Source: Mesorhizobium loti CJ3sym | GTDB lineage: Bacteria > Pseudomonadota > Alphaproteobacteria > Rhizobiales > Rhizobiaceae | Direction of reading: 5' to 3' | Length of the DNA stretch: 64,000 nucleotides | NCBI RefSeq assembly: GCF_000472785.1 | Contig: NZ_AXAL01000019.1 | Location: forward strand, 62,001 to 126,000 | Shown here: piece by piece, positions 41,995 through 51,568 of the stretch | Layout: each line of letters opens with the position of its first letter | Position numbering within the stretch: position 1 is the stretch's first letter | Program-made: the position numbers and the translations under genes | The notes under the pieces: generated by a model | The model's database searches: none | Told to the model about the DNA's origin: nothing | The model's input: only the letters and a program-made list of their open reading frames with translations

Positions 41995-43014
41995 ATGACC
42001 GAATCAAAATCCATGATCCTCGGCTGTGCCGGGAAATCGCTCACCCGCGAAGAAATCAATTTCTATCGCAATGAATGCCCGTGGGCGTTCATTCTGTTTG
42101 CCCGCAACATCAGCGAGACCGAGCAGATTCGCGATCTGGTAGCCGAGATGCGCGACTGTATCGGGCGTCCGGATGCTCTGGTCTTCATCGATCAGGAAGG
42201 CGGCAGGGTGCAACGACTGCGGCCGCCGCTGGCGCCGAACTATCCGGCGGGTGGGGCGCTTGGCGCGCTGTGGCGCGACGATCATGATGCCGGCGCCCGT
42301 GCCGCATGGCTGATGGCGCGGCTGCACGCCTTCGACCTCTTACGCTACGGCATCACGGCGGATTGCCTGCCGGTGCTCGACGTGCCGATCGAAGGTGCCA
42401 GCGACGTCATCGGCGCGCGCGCCTATGGCAAGGAGCCGAGACCGGTGATCGAACTCGGCCGTGCGGCGGCCGAGGGGCTGATGGCGGGTGGTGTGCTGCC
42501 CGTCATGAAGCACATTCCAGGCCACGGCAGGGCTTTTGCCGACACGCATTTCGAGCTGCCGATAGTCAACGCCTCGCTGAGCGATCTGCAGCGGCATGAT
42601 TTTGCCCCGTTCCGCGAGCTCAACCATCTGCCGATGGCAATGACGGCGCATGTCGTCTATAGCGCCATCGACCCCAACAATCCGGCGACCACCTCCGGCA
42701 AGGTCATCGATGAGATCATCCGTCGCGAGATCGGGTTCGATGGGTTGCTGATGAGCGACGACACCTCGATGAAGGCACTTTCTGGGGATTTCCCGACAAA
42801 GGCGGCCTCGATCCTTGCGGCGGGCTGCGATCTGGTCCTTCACTGCAATGGCGTTTTCGAGGAGATGGCGGGCATTGCCTCGCGCACCAAGGGGCTTGAA
42901 GGCCAGTCACTGGAGCGCGCAAAGCGGGCACTGACCTATATAAAGAAAAGCGACACGGTCGAAGAGACCGAGATACGCGCTGAATTTGCCACCTATTTCG
43001 ATGCGGTGGCCTAA
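41995..43014 (+). CDS. nagZ: Beta-N-acetylhexosaminidase (NagZ-type, GH3)
   Basis: This 339-residue cytoplasmic GH3 enzyme removes N-acetylglucosamine from muropeptides during peptidoglycan recycling. FIDQEGGRVQRLRPP, the catalytic loop MKHIPGHGRAFADTHFELP and LLMSDDTSMKALSG are present; the Asp/His pair sits in the loop as in NagZ. It begins 117 bases after the SPOR terminator, so it probably has its own promoter, and it is followed 20 bases later by scpA. Confidence 0.94.
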   Translation: MTESKSMILGCAGKSLTREEINFYRNECPWAFILFARNISETEQIRDLVAEMRDCIGRPDALVFIDQEGGRVQRLRPPLAPNYPAGGALGALWRDDHDAGARAAWLMARLHAFDLLRYGITADCLPVLDVPIEGASDVIGARAYGKEPRPVIELGRAAAEGLMAGGVLPVMKHIPGHGRAFADTHFELPIVNASLSDLQRHDFAPFRELNHLPMAMTAHVVYSAIDPNNPATTSGKVIDEIIRREIGFDGLLMSDDTSMKALSGDFPTKAASILAAGCDLVLHCNGVFEEMAGIASRTKGLEGQSLERAKRALTYIKKSDTVEETEIRAEFATYFDAVA

Positions 43015-43034
43015 CCAGGGGAAGTAACAGGGCT

Positions 43035-43901
43035 GTGGCGGAAACATTGGAAAGCAAGGCCGCGAAGGCCGCACCGATGGACCGTCTGTGGGCCGAAAAT
43101 GACGATTCACGCGTCACCGGCGATCCGTCGCTGGTCGTGGACGTGGCCGGCTTCGAGGGCCCGCTCGATCTTCTCTTGCATCTTGCCCGCACCCAGAAGG
43201 TCGATCTGGCGCGCATTTCGATCCTGGCACTGGTCGAGCAGTATCTGACCTTTGTCGAGACGGCGAGGGCGCTGCGGCTCGAACTCGCCGCCGACTATCT
43301 GGTGATGGCGGCGTGGCTGGCCTTTCTCAAATCGAAGCTTTTGATTCCCAAGCAGCCGGGTGAAGAGGGCGAAAGCGGCGAGGAACTGGCGGCGGTGCTG
43401 CAGTTCCGGCTGAAGCGGCTGGAAGCGATGCGCGATGCATCGGCGCGGCTGGTCAACCGCAACCGGCTCGGCCGCGACGTCTTCGCGCGTGGCATGCCCG
43501 AAATGGTCATCATCGAGAAGCGCAACGCCTACTCGGCGTCGCTCTACGATTTGCTGACCGCCTATGCCCAGCAGCGGCAGAAGCAGGCGATCAACAATGT
43601 GACGATCGCCAGGCGCGGTGTCTGGTCGCTGAAGGACGCGCGCGACATCCTGACCCGGCTGGTCGGGGCCGTAAGCGACTGGACGACGCTGGAAAGCTTC
43701 CTGATCGTCTACATGACCAGCCCCGAGGAAAGGCGCACGGCTATCGCCAGTTCCTTCGCGGCAACGTTGGAACTGGTGCGCGACGGCACGATGGACGTGC
43801 GGCAGGATCAGACGTTTGCGCCGATCTATCTGCGCGGCCGCACGCAGTCAATCAAGGCAGTCGAGGTGGCATCATGCGCGAACGCGCCAACGCGTCCGTG
43901 A
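43035..43901 (+). CDS. scpA: Segregation and condensation protein A
   Basis: ScpA is the kleisin subunit bridging SMC heads in chromosome condensation. The 288-residue protein has the N-terminal FEGPLDLLLHLARTQKVDLA and the following LALVEQYLTFVE, with a winged-helix-like C-terminus. GTG at 43035 is used as start because MAETLE-type N-termini are usual for the family; an ATG at 43077 is an alternative. The end overlaps scpB by 28 bases. Confidence 0.93.
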   Translation: MAETLESKAAKAAPMDRLWAENDDSRVTGDPSLVVDVAGFEGPLDLLLHLARTQKVDLARISILALVEQYLTFVETARALRLELAADYLVMAAWLAFLKSKLLIPKQPGEEGESGEELAAVLQFRLKRLEAMRDASARLVNRNRLGRDVFARGMPEMVIIEKRNAYSASLYDLLTAYAQQRQKQAINNVTIARRGVWSLKDARDILTRLVGAVSDWTTLESFLIVYMTSPEERRTAIASSFAATLELVRDGTMDVRQDQTFAPIYLRGRTQSIKAVEVASCANAPTRP

Positions 43902-44638
43902 TCCCGTTCAAGGTCGAGGATGAGCCGGATCGGGAGCTGTTTTCCGAGGAGGCGGCAGAGCCGGTGCAGAACCCTGGTGAGCGGCTGCACATGGCCGAAG
44001 CGGTGCGCATGGCCGAGGCGATCGTGTTCGCCAGTGCTGAGCCCGTGAGCGAAAAGCAACTTGCGGCGCGGTTGCCCGATGGCATCAACATCGCGGCGGC
44101 GATGGCTGATTTGCAGCAGATCTATGCGCGGCGCGGCGTCAATCTTGTGCGCGTCGGCGATGCCTGGGCGTTCCGCACAGCCGGTGATCTCGCCTTCCTG
44201 ATGAGCCGTGACACGGTGCAGCAGCGCAAGCTGTCGCGGGCGGCCCTCGAAGTGCTGGCGATCATCGCCTATCACCAGCCGGTGACGCGCGCCGAGATTG
44301 AGGATATCAGAGGCGTCGAGACCTCGAAGGGCACGCTGGACACGCTGCTTGAGACCGAATGGGTGCGCATGCGCGGCCGCCGCAAAACGCCCGGCCGTCC
44401 CGTCACCTACGGCACCACCGAAACCTTCCTCGACCATTTTGCGCTCGAGGAAATCCGTGATCTGCCCGGCATGGAGGAGCTGAAGGGCGCTGGCCTGCTA
44501 TCGGGCCGTATGCCGTCGAACTTCTCCATTCCGCAGCCGCCGGCCGATCCCGATGCGCTGACCGAGGACGAGGATCCGCTGACCGACATCGATCTGGAGG
44601 AACTCGGCCTGCTGACGCCGCGCGTCACGGAAGATTGA
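43874..44638 (+). CDS. scpB: Segregation and condensation protein B
   Basis: ScpB (254 residues) dimerises and binds ScpA in the SMC complex. Two winged-helix domains are visible through MAEAIVFASAEPVSEKQLA, ALEVLAIIAYHQPVTRAEIE and IRGVETSKGTLDTLLE, followed by GRPVTYGTTETFLDHFAL. An acidic tail (LTEDEDPLTDIDLEELGLL) ends the protein. Overlap with scpA indicates coupled translation. Confidence 0.94.
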   Translation: MRERANASVIPFKVEDEPDRELFSEEAAEPVQNPGERLHMAEAVRMAEAIVFASAEPVSEKQLAARLPDGINIAAAMADLQQIYARRGVNLVRVGDAWAFRTAGDLAFLMSRDTVQQRKLSRAALEVLAIIAYHQPVTRAEIEDIRGVETSKGTLDTLLETEWVRMRGRRKTPGRPVTYGTTETFLDHFALEEIRDLPGMEELKGAGLLSGRMPSNFSIPQPPADPDALTEDEDPLTDIDLEELGLLTPRVTED

Positions 44639-44819
44639 CCCGTCGGCCTCTGTCCAAAAGCGCCGATAGGTCGTAGATGCGCCGATTGGTAGCGGGCCAG
44701 CGAGTCGAAAAAGCGTGACATCCGTCACCCTTTCAGAAACTCTGTCGCTGTTGTGTTTGAATCCCAACGCGAAAACGCATAGATCATCGCCAGGGAAAAC
44801 ATTCGAGAGAGATTTTGCT

Positions 44820-45041
44820 ATGGGTTCATTTTCGATTTGGCACTGGATGATCGTGCTGGTGATCGTGCTGCTGGTGTTCGGCCGCGGCAAGATTCCGGAG
44901 CTGATGGGCGACATGGCCAAGGGCATCAAGAGCTTCAAGAAGGGCATGGCGGACGACGACGTGGCCGAGGACAAGCGCACCGTCGAACACCGTGCCGATG
45001 AGACCGTTTCGGCCGTGAAGGAAAAAGCCAGCAAGAGCTGA
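44820..45041 (+). CDS. tatA: Sec-independent translocase subunit TatA
   Basis: This 73-residue protein has the single N-terminal membrane helix SIWHWMIVLVIVLLVFGRGK, the FGRGKIPELMG hinge, an amphipathic helix (DMAKGIKSFKKGM) and an acidic/basic tail. TatA oligomers form the passage for folded proteins. The ATG at 44820 starts directly before the membrane helix; the longer frame from 44715 is not TatA-like. tatB follows after 31 bases. Confidence 0.96.
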   Translation: MGSFSIWHWMIVLVIVLLVFGRGKIPELMGDMAKGIKSFKKGMADDDVAEDKRTVEHRADETVSAVKEKASKS

Positions 45042-45072
45042 GCTAAAAAAGTTCTAGTCGGAACAGATTGCC

Positions 45073-45900
45073 ATGTTTGAAGTCGGCTGGACCGAAATGC
45101 TGGTGATTGCGATCGTCATGATCGTGGTCGTCGGGCCGAAGGATTTGCCCAACATGCTGCGTACCTTTGGCCGCACGACGGCGAAGCTGCGCGCAATGGC
45201 GGCAGATTTCCAGAAACAGTTCAACGAAGCGCTGAAGGAAGCCGAGCTCGACGACGTCAAGAAGTCGGTTGACGAGCTCAGGGGCCTCAGCCCGGTTGCC
45301 GAGATCAAGAAGCAGCTTGATCCGTTCCATCAGGCGGCGGCCGATGTGCGTGCCGGCGTTGACGCTGCGATGAAGCCGAAGCCGGCCGCCGATCCATCGA
45401 CACCCGCTGCGTCGACCCCACAGGCGGCCGAGCCGCTGAAGAACGGCGCGACGGAAATGCCTGGCGTGAGCGGGCCGCAAACCGCGCCCGCAACGCCCAT
45501 ATTCCCGGCGATGACTGATGAATCGGTGGTGACGGCATCCACGGAACCTGCAGTGACGCCGAAGGCGGCCCGGAAAGGTGCCAAGGCAGCGCCGGCAGCA
45601 AAAGCAATGACTTCCGCGAAGACAGTGACGGCAAAAGCCGCACCCGTGGTGAAGGCAAAGGCTGCACCCGTGGCGACGGCAAAAGCTGCGCCCGTGGTGA
45701 AGGCGAAACCCACGCCCGCGCCCAAGGCGTCGACAAAGGCCGTGGCAGCAGCAAAGCCTGAAACCGCAGCTGTGACGAAGCCCGTGGCCAAGACAACCGC
45801 CGCCAAGATAACTGCCACCAAGGCCGTGGCGAAAGCCGAACCGAAACCTGCGCCAGTGAAGAAGCCGGCGTCCAAGAAGACGGCGGGAGCCGCCAAGTGA
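45073..45900 (+). CDS. tatB: Sec-independent translocase subunit TatB with long Ala/Lys-rich tail
   Basis: TatB forms the substrate receptor with TatC. The 275-residue protein has the usual N-terminus MFEVGWTEMLVIAIVMIVVV, the GPKDLPNMLRTFGR hinge and an amphipathic helix. Beyond about residue 100 it becomes a low-complexity tail rich in Ala, Lys, Pro and Val with near-repeats of KAAPVVKAK. The tail exceeds common TatB length (about 170-200) and is probably disordered. Confidence 0.95.
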   Translation: MFEVGWTEMLVIAIVMIVVVGPKDLPNMLRTFGRTTAKLRAMAADFQKQFNEALKEAELDDVKKSVDELRGLSPVAEIKKQLDPFHQAAADVRAGVDAAMKPKPAADPSTPAASTPQAAEPLKNGATEMPGVSGPQTAPATPIFPAMTDESVVTASTEPAVTPKAARKGAKAAPAAKAMTSAKTVTAKAAPVVKAKAAPVATAKAAPVVKAKPTPAPKASTKAVAAAKPETAAVTKPVAKTTAAKITATKAVAKAEPKPAPVKKPASKKTAGAAK

Positions 45901-46772
45901 GCGTTTCGGACAAGGAAAAGGACGAGATCGAGAAATCGTCGGCGCCATTGATGGAGCACCTGATCGAGCTGCGCAGGCGGCTTATCTGGTCGCTGGGCGG
46001 TTTCTTCGTCGCCTTCCTGGTTTGCTTCTTCTTCGCCAAGAGGCTGTTCAACCTTTTGGTCGTCCCCTTCAAATGGGCAACGAAATGGGCGGGGCTTGAT
46101 CCGCACAAGGTCGAGCTGATCTACACCGCGCCGCAGGAATTCTTCTTCACGCAGGTGAAGCTTGCCATGTTCGGCGGCATGGTCATCGCCTTTCCGCTGA
46201 TTGCCACGCAGATCTACAAGTTCATCGCGCCCGGGCTCTACAAGAACGAGCGCAACGCTTTCCTGCCGTTCCTCATTGCGTCGCCGGTCCTGTTCCTGAT
46301 GGGCGCCTCGCTGGTCTATTTTTTCTTCACGCCGATGGTGATGTGGTTCTTCCTCGCCATGCAGCAGGCTGGCACCGACGATCAGGTGCAGATTTCGCTG
46401 CTGCCGAAAGTGTCGGAATATCTCAGCCTGATCATGACGCTGATCTTCTCCTTCGGCCTGGTGTTCCAGCTGCCGGTGGTGACCAGCCTGATGACGCGCG
46501 TCGGCATGCTGTCGTCCAAGGCGCTGGCCGAGAAGCGCAAATGGGCCATCGTCATTGCCTTTATCGTTGCCGCCGTGCTGACACCGCCGGATCCGATGAG
46601 CCAGATCGGTCTGGCCATTCCGACCATCCTTCTCTACGAGGTCTCGATCTGGGCCGCGCGCTGGATCGAGCGGGATCAGGAAAAGCAGCGCGTGGCGCGC
46701 GAGAAGGAAGATGCCGCGGAGACCGTGGCGGATAAAAAGCCGGACGAGCCCCCAACGCCGGCTGCTTCGTAA
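45897..46772 (+). CDS. tatC: Sec-independent translocase subunit TatC
   Basis: This 291-residue protein with six predicted membrane helices recognises twin-arginine signals. The hallmark segments are PLMEHLIELRRRLIWSLGGF at the N-terminus, then YTAPQEFFFTQVKLAMFGG, PLIATQIYKFIAPGLYKNE and AAVLTPPDPMSQIGLAIP. The GTG start at 45897 overlaps the tatB stop (GTGA). An acidic/Lys-rich cytoplasmic tail ends the protein. Confidence 0.96.
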   Translation: MSVSDKEKDEIEKSSAPLMEHLIELRRRLIWSLGGFFVAFLVCFFFAKRLFNLLVVPFKWATKWAGLDPHKVELIYTAPQEFFFTQVKLAMFGGMVIAFPLIATQIYKFIAPGLYKNERNAFLPFLIASPVLFLMGASLVYFFFTPMVMWFFLAMQQAGTDDQVQISLLPKVSEYLSLIMTLIFSFGLVFQLPVVTSLMTRVGMLSSKALAEKRKWAIVIAFIVAAVLTPPDPMSQIGLAIPTILLYEVSIWAARWIERDQEKQRVAREKEDAAETVADKKPDEPPTPAAS

Positions 46773-46876
46773 AGGCAACGGGCAGCTACGGAAAAAGACA
46801 GTCGCTGCCCAGTCTATCTTGCATCAATCAAGGATGCGGTTTACGCCCTCTGGCCTAGCTTGAGGACGGATAAACC

Positions 46877-48181
46877 ATGCTTGACATCAAATGGATTCGC
46901 GACAACCCGAAGGCCCTTGTCGAGGCGCTGGTCAAGCGCTCGTGGTCGGCTGACGAGGCGCAGTCCACGGTCGATGATTTGATCGCCAGGGACGAGGCGC
47001 GGCGCGAGCATGTCACCGAGCTGCAGACCAAGCAGGAGCGCCGCAACGCCGCCTCGAAGGAGATCGGCAACGCCATGCGTTCGGGCGATGCCGCCCTTGC
47101 CGAAAAGCTGAAAGGCGAGGTCGGCGAGATAAAAACCTTCATCCAGAATGGCGAGGCGCGTGAGCGCGAGCTCGACAAGGCGCTGAACGATGCGCTGGCG
47201 GTGCTGCCCAATGTGCCGCTCGACGACGTGCCGGTCGGCAAGGACGAGCACGACAATGTGGTCAAGCACATCGTCGGCACGGTGCCGACACGGCCGAACT
47301 GGGTGAAGGAGCATTTCGAGATCGGCGAAGCGCTCGGCATGATGGATTTCGAGCGGGCGGCAAAGCTGTCGGGCTCGCGCTTCACCGTGCTGAGAAGCGG
47401 CCTGGCGCGGATGGAACGCGCCATCGGCCAGTTCATGCTCGACCTGCACACGACCGAGCACGGCTATGAGGAAGTGATCCCGCCGCTGATGGTGCGCGAC
47501 GAGGTGTTGTTCGGCACCAACCAGTTGCCGAAATTCGAGGAAGACCTGTTCTTTGTGCAGCACGGGGAGGGCAGGCTTGGCCTGATCCCGACCGCCGAGG
47601 TCCCACTCACCAACCTCGTGCGCGAGGAAATCACCGCGCATGAAAAACTGCCGCTGCGCCTCACAGCGCTGACGCCGTGCTTCCGCTCGGAAGCAGGTTC
47701 GTCCGGACGCGACACGCGTGGCATGCTGCGCCAGCATCAGTTCTACAAGGTCGAACTGGTGTCGATCACCGACCAGGAATCCTCGCTCGCCGAGCACGAG
47801 CGCATGACGCAATGCGCCGAGGAAGTGCTGAAGCGGCTGGAACTGCCGTTCCGCACCATGGTGCTGTGCACCGGCGACATGGGGTTTGGCGCGCGCAAGA
47901 CCTATGACATCGAGGTCTGGCTGCCCGGCCAGAACGCTTATCGCGAAATCTCGTCCTGCTCTGTCTGCGGCGATTTCCAGGCGCGCCGCATGGACGCCCG
48001 CTACAAGGATAGGGATGGCAAGGGCAACCGCTTTGTCCATACGCTGAACGGTTCCGGCACCGCTGTCGGTCGCGCGCTTATAGCTGTCATCGAAAACTAC
48101 CAGAATGAGGACGGCAGCGTAACCATTCCTGAAGTGCTGCGGTCTTACATGGGCGGTCTGGCAAAGATCGAAGCGAAATAA
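46877..48181 (+). CDS. serS: Seryl-tRNA synthetase
   Basis: The 434-residue class II synthetase has the N-terminal coiled-coil tRNA-binding arm (about residues 30-100). The class II motifs are visible: PTAEVPLTNLVREEI, TPCFRSEAGSSGRDTRGMLR (motif 2 region, longer in the protein), and LNGSGTAVGRALIAVIENYQ (motif 3). It starts 104 bases after tatC and overlaps surE by one base (TAATG). Confidence 0.97.
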   Translation: MLDIKWIRDNPKALVEALVKRSWSADEAQSTVDDLIARDEARREHVTELQTKQERRNAASKEIGNAMRSGDAALAEKLKGEVGEIKTFIQNGEARERELDKALNDALAVLPNVPLDDVPVGKDEHDNVVKHIVGTVPTRPNWVKEHFEIGEALGMMDFERAAKLSGSRFTVLRSGLARMERAIGQFMLDLHTTEHGYEEVIPPLMVRDEVLFGTNQLPKFEEDLFFVQHGEGRLGLIPTAEVPLTNLVREEITAHEKLPLRLTALTPCFRSEAGSSGRDTRGMLRQHQFYKVELVSITDQESSLAEHERMTQCAEEVLKRLELPFRTMVLCTGDMGFGARKTYDIEVWLPGQNAYREISSCSVCGDFQARRMDARYKDRDGKGNRFVHTLNGSGTAVGRALIAVIENYQNEDGSVTIPEVLRSYMGGLAKIEAK

Positions 48182-48939
48182 TGCGCATTCTTCTGACCAA
48201 TGACGACGGCATCCATGCCGAGGGCCTGGCGTCGCTCGAACGCGTCGCCCGCACGCTGTCCGACGATGTCTGGGTGGTGGCACCGGAGCAGGACCAGTCC
48301 GGCTATGCGCATTCGCTGTCGATTTCGGAGCCGCTGCGGCTGCGCAAGATTGGCGAGAAGCATTTTGCCGTGCGCGGCACGCCGACCGACTGCGTCATCA
48401 TGGGCGTGAAGAAGATCCTGCCCGGCGCACCCGACTTGATCCTGTCCGGTATCAATTCGGGCGCCAACATCGCCGACGACGTGACCTATTCCGGCACCGT
48501 CGCCGGCGCCATGGAAGGCGCGCTGCTCGGCATCCGCTCGATCGCGCTCAGCCAGGGCTACTCTTATGTCGGCGAGGATCGCGTCGTTCCCTACGAGACC
48601 ACCGAGGCGTTGGCGCCGGCACTGCTGAAGAAGCTTATCGCCGCGCCGCTGCCGGACGGCGTGCTGCTCAACGTCAATTTTCCGAACTGCCTTCCCGAAG
48701 AGGTCGCCGGCACCGTGGTCACCTCGCAAGGCAAGCTCGTGCACAGCCTTTGGGTCGACGAGCGCCGTGACGGGCGCGGCCTGCCTTACTATTGGCTGCG
48801 CTTCGGCCGCGAGCCGGTCGAGGGCAAGCAAGGCACCGATCTCCATGCTCTGCGCAACCGTCTGGTGTCGGTGACGCCATTGCAACTCGACCTCACCGCG
48901 CATGAGATCCGTGACCAGCTAAGCAAGGCGCTTGCATGA
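48181..48939 (+). CDS. surE: 5'/3'-nucleotidase SurE
   Basis: The 252-residue metal-dependent nucleotidase has the N-terminal ILLTNDDGIHAEGL with the metal-binding Asp pair, APEQDQSGYAHSLS, GTPTDCV and LSGINSGANIADDVTYSGTV. It dephosphorylates nucleoside monophosphates and supports survival under stress. Overlaps of one base with serS and four with pcm make a compact unit. Confidence 0.96.
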   Translation: MRILLTNDDGIHAEGLASLERVARTLSDDVWVVAPEQDQSGYAHSLSISEPLRLRKIGEKHFAVRGTPTDCVIMGVKKILPGAPDLILSGINSGANIADDVTYSGTVAGAMEGALLGIRSIALSQGYSYVGEDRVVPYETTEALAPALLKKLIAAPLPDGVLLNVNFPNCLPEEVAGTVVTSQGKLVHSLWVDERRDGRGLPYYWLRFGREPVEGKQGTDLHALRNRLVSVTPLQLDLTAHEIRDQLSKALA

Positions 48940-49589
48940 ACCACCCAGTCGATGATCGCGAGGGTTTTGCCGCTTTCCTGCTGCGCCTGCGCGGCAGGGG
49001 AAGGGTGCCGAAGGCACTGATCGCTGCTTTCGAGGCGACCCCGCGACGCGGCTTCCTGGCGCCCCACTTCCACCACATCGCCTGGTCGGATCGCATGCTG
49101 CCGATCGAATGCGGCGAGGCGATCGAAGGTGCGGACATGCAAGCGGCGGTGGTCGCCGCCCTTGCCATCGAGCCCGGCAACCGCGTGCTCGAGATTGGCA
49201 CCGGCTCGGGTTACACGGCCGCGGTGATGTCGCGGCTCGCCGCGCGCATCGTTACCATAGACCGCTACAAGACCTTGACCGAGCAGGCGAAACAGCGCTT
49301 CGAAGCGCTCGGTATCGGCAATGCCATCGCGCGCCAGGCCGACGGTTCCGCCGGACTGCCCGCCGAAGGACCCTTCGATCGCATCGTCGCCTGGGCAGCC
49401 TTCGACAATCTGCCGCGCTTCCTGCTCGATCAGCTTTCGAGCGGCGGCATCGTGATCGCGCCGATCGGACCGGAGGAGGGCGAGCAGGTGCTGGCCAAGT
49501 TGACCAAGGTCGGCAGCCGTTTCGAGCGTGAGGACATCGGCATGGTGCGGCTGCAGCCGATTCTGCGCAGCGTTGCGGCCATTATCTGA
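48936..49589 (+). CDS. pcm: Protein-L-isoaspartate O-methyltransferase
   Basis: The 217-residue repair enzyme methylates isoaspartyl residues with SAM. VPKALIAAFEATPRRGFLAP, LEIGTGSGYTAAVMSRLA (motif I), DGSAGLPAEGPFDRIVAWAA and the C-terminal QLSSGGIVIAPIG fit the family, and the surE-pcm order is classical. The start overlaps the surE stop (ATGA). A second PCMT-family protein is encoded at 19422. Confidence 0.95.
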   Translation: MNHPVDDREGFAAFLLRLRGRGRVPKALIAAFEATPRRGFLAPHFHHIAWSDRMLPIECGEAIEGADMQAAVVAALAIEPGNRVLEIGTGSGYTAAVMSRLAARIVTIDRYKTLTEQAKQRFEALGIGNAIARQADGSAGLPAEGPFDRIVAWAAFDNLPRFLLDQLSSGGIVIAPIGPEEGEQVLAKLTKVGSRFEREDIGMVRLQPILRSVAAII

Positions 49590-49870
49590 TAGCGAATGGG
49601 CCGGTTGTTCAAGCAATGATCGTCTGACGGCCGCATGCGCGGCGCGCATGGCCTTCCGTTGTAATCCCTTTTCACTAGCTCCCAAGGGCCGCTGCTGCGA
49701 GTTCGATCGGCTTCGCATGGGCTCAAGCGACGCCACGTCCGATTCCGTGGCAAGGTGAGCTCCAAATGTTTTAAGAAAATTTTCGTCGGATTCTAATGGG
49801 TTAACCGCCCAGTAACATTAACGCGCTTTAATCCTGTCTCAGTTGGTGAGAGTTTGTGCGGGTTAGTGCG

Positions 49871-51391
49871 ATGCAACTCAGTGTTTTGAAGACAAACGGT
49901 CGCAATCTGGCGCGGGGCTGCGCTGTTCTCATGATTGCAGGCGCGGCCGCCGGGTGCAGTTCCCAGGCTTCGCGGTTCAACAGTGTCGATGATGTCTTCA
50001 CGTCCTCGACCAACAATCAGCGCGCCATCATCAACAAGCAGGATGCCGTGCAGCCCTATCCGGGCGATGTTTCGGCTGCTCCGCTCGATGGCAGCCACAC
50101 GCAGTCGGTCAGCCGCTCCAGTCTCGAACCGGTTTCGAGCCGGCCGTTGCCGCCGCCTGTTTCTGCCCAGGCGCAATCCGCGCCTGCCGCCAATCCGGTG
50201 CGTGTCGCATCGGCGCCGGCCATGGTTCGGCCCGCTCCCCATCTCGACAGGACGGCAACCGGCACTGTCGAGCCGGCTGCGAAGCCATTCAAGAATGCCC
50301 AGCCCGACGCGCCGAAGATGGCCGAAGCGGGCAGGCCGCACGCGACCGAAATCGTCGTCAGGGACGGCGAAACGATCAATGGCATCGCGCAACACTACAA
50401 GGTGCCGGCCGACGTCATCATGAAGGTGAACGGCCTGAGCGCAACCAAAGGGCTGAAGACAGGCCAGAAGCTGGTCATCCCGGCCTATGCCTATTCGAGC
50501 AAGGCAGAGCCCAAGGTTGCCGATGCCAAGCCGGCGAAGGACGGCAAGCACGACCTGCCGGCCACCGCGCCGGACAAGGTCGCCGTCCTGCCGCAGCAGC
50601 CGAAGCTGAAGGAGGGCAAGTCCGCCGCTCAGGTCGATGCTTCGGCCGCCGCCAGCCAGCCCAAGGCGCCCAAGCCCGCGCAGGTGGCCAAGGCAACAGG
50701 CGCCACCGGCACCTACACGGTCCAGTCGGGTGACACGATGTCCTCGATTGCCAGGAAGACCGGTGTCGGCGTCGTTGCGCTGAAGCAGGCCAACGGCATG
50801 AAGGATGGTTTGCTCAAGATCGGCCAGACCCTGAAGGTGCCGGCCGGCGGAACCGCGACAGTCGCCAGCGCCAAGCCAGCGAAGGTCGATCCGGTGACCA
50901 CTGCCACTACGCAACCGGCCGCGAAGGCCACGCCTGCGGAAACGCTGGCATCATACACGCCGCCGAAGAAAGATTCGAAAGTCATCCAGCAGGCCGAGGA
51001 CGACGACGCGGTGGCGCCGGATGCCACGGGCATCGGCAAAATGCGCTGGCCGGTGCGCGGCAAGGTGATCTCCAGTTTCGGGTCCGGCAAGGACGGCGTC
51101 GATATCGCCGTGCCGACGGGCACGCCGATCAAGGCGGCCGAGAACGGCGTTGTCATCTACGCCGGCGACGGGCTCAAGGAATTTGGAAACACGGTGCTCG
51201 TGCGCCACGAGAACGGCCTGGTCACCGTCTACGGCCATGCCAGCTCGATCGAGGTGCAGCGCGGCCAGAAGGTCAAGCGCGGCCAGGAAATCGCGCTGTC
51301 GGGCATGAGCGGCACGACAGACTCGCCGAAGCTGCACTTCGAAGTGCGCAAGAATTCGGCTCCGGTCGATCCCTCCGGCTATCTCGAATAG
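49871..51391 (+). CDS. LysM/M23 peptidoglycan-binding lipoprotein (NlpD/DipM-like)
   Basis: The 506-residue protein has a lipoprotein-type signal with Cys in MIAGAAAGCSS. Two LysM domains follow (VVRDGETINGIAQHYKVP near residue 160; YTVQSGDTMSSIARKTG near 285), then a C-terminal M23 domain (GKVISSFGSGKDGVDIAVP, GNTVLVRHENGLVTVYGH). Such proteins activate amidases or hydrolyse peptidoglycan at division. Whether the M23 domain is active is uncertain: the usual H-x3-D site reads GSGKDGVDI, lacking the first His, as in catalytically dead NlpD-type activators. The ATG at 49871 is preferred over a GTG at 49856. Confidence 0.88.
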   Translation: MQLSVLKTNGRNLARGCAVLMIAGAAAGCSSQASRFNSVDDVFTSSTNNQRAIINKQDAVQPYPGDVSAAPLDGSHTQSVSRSSLEPVSSRPLPPPVSAQAQSAPAANPVRVASAPAMVRPAPHLDRTATGTVEPAAKPFKNAQPDAPKMAEAGRPHATEIVVRDGETINGIAQHYKVPADVIMKVNGLSATKGLKTGQKLVIPAYAYSSKAEPKVADAKPAKDGKHDLPATAPDKVAVLPQQPKLKEGKSAAQVDASAAASQPKAPKPAQVAKATGATGTYTVQSGDTMSSIARKTGVGVVALKQANGMKDGLLKIGQTLKVPAGGTATVASAKPAKVDPVTTATTQPAAKATPAETLASYTPPKKDSKVIQQAEDDDAVAPDATGIGKMRWPVRGKVISSFGSGKDGVDIAVPTGTPIKAAENGVVIYAGDGLKEFGNTVLVRHENGLVTVYGHASSIEVQRGQKVKRGQEIALSGMSGTTDSPKLHFEVRKNSAPVDPSGYLE

Positions 51392-51465
51392 TCGGGGGCT
51401 ATCTCGAATAGAATAAAAAAAAGCGATTTGCGGGCCGTCTGACCTCCAGTCCGGCCCGCCGGCTC

Positions 51466-51493
51466 AGCCCGTTCCGCAAGGAGCGGGCTTTTT
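51466..51493 (+). terminator. Rho-independent terminator after the LysM/M23 gene
   Basis: AGCCCGTTCC (51466-51475) pairs with GGAGCGGGCT (51480-51489), with one G-T pair, around a GCAA tetraloop, followed by T residues. Confidence 0.95.
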
Positions 51494-51568
51494 CAGTTTG
51501 TCACCGAAGTCATTGGTCCGTCCAAGGCGTAGTCCCAGGAAAGAGGACCACGCCTGGGTGGCAGTGCG

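Noticed and set aside
49818..49831. CtrA-like TTAA-N-TTAA box before the LysM/M23 gene
   Set aside because: The spacer is six bases, not seven, and such AT motifs are common upstream of genes in GC-rich genomes.
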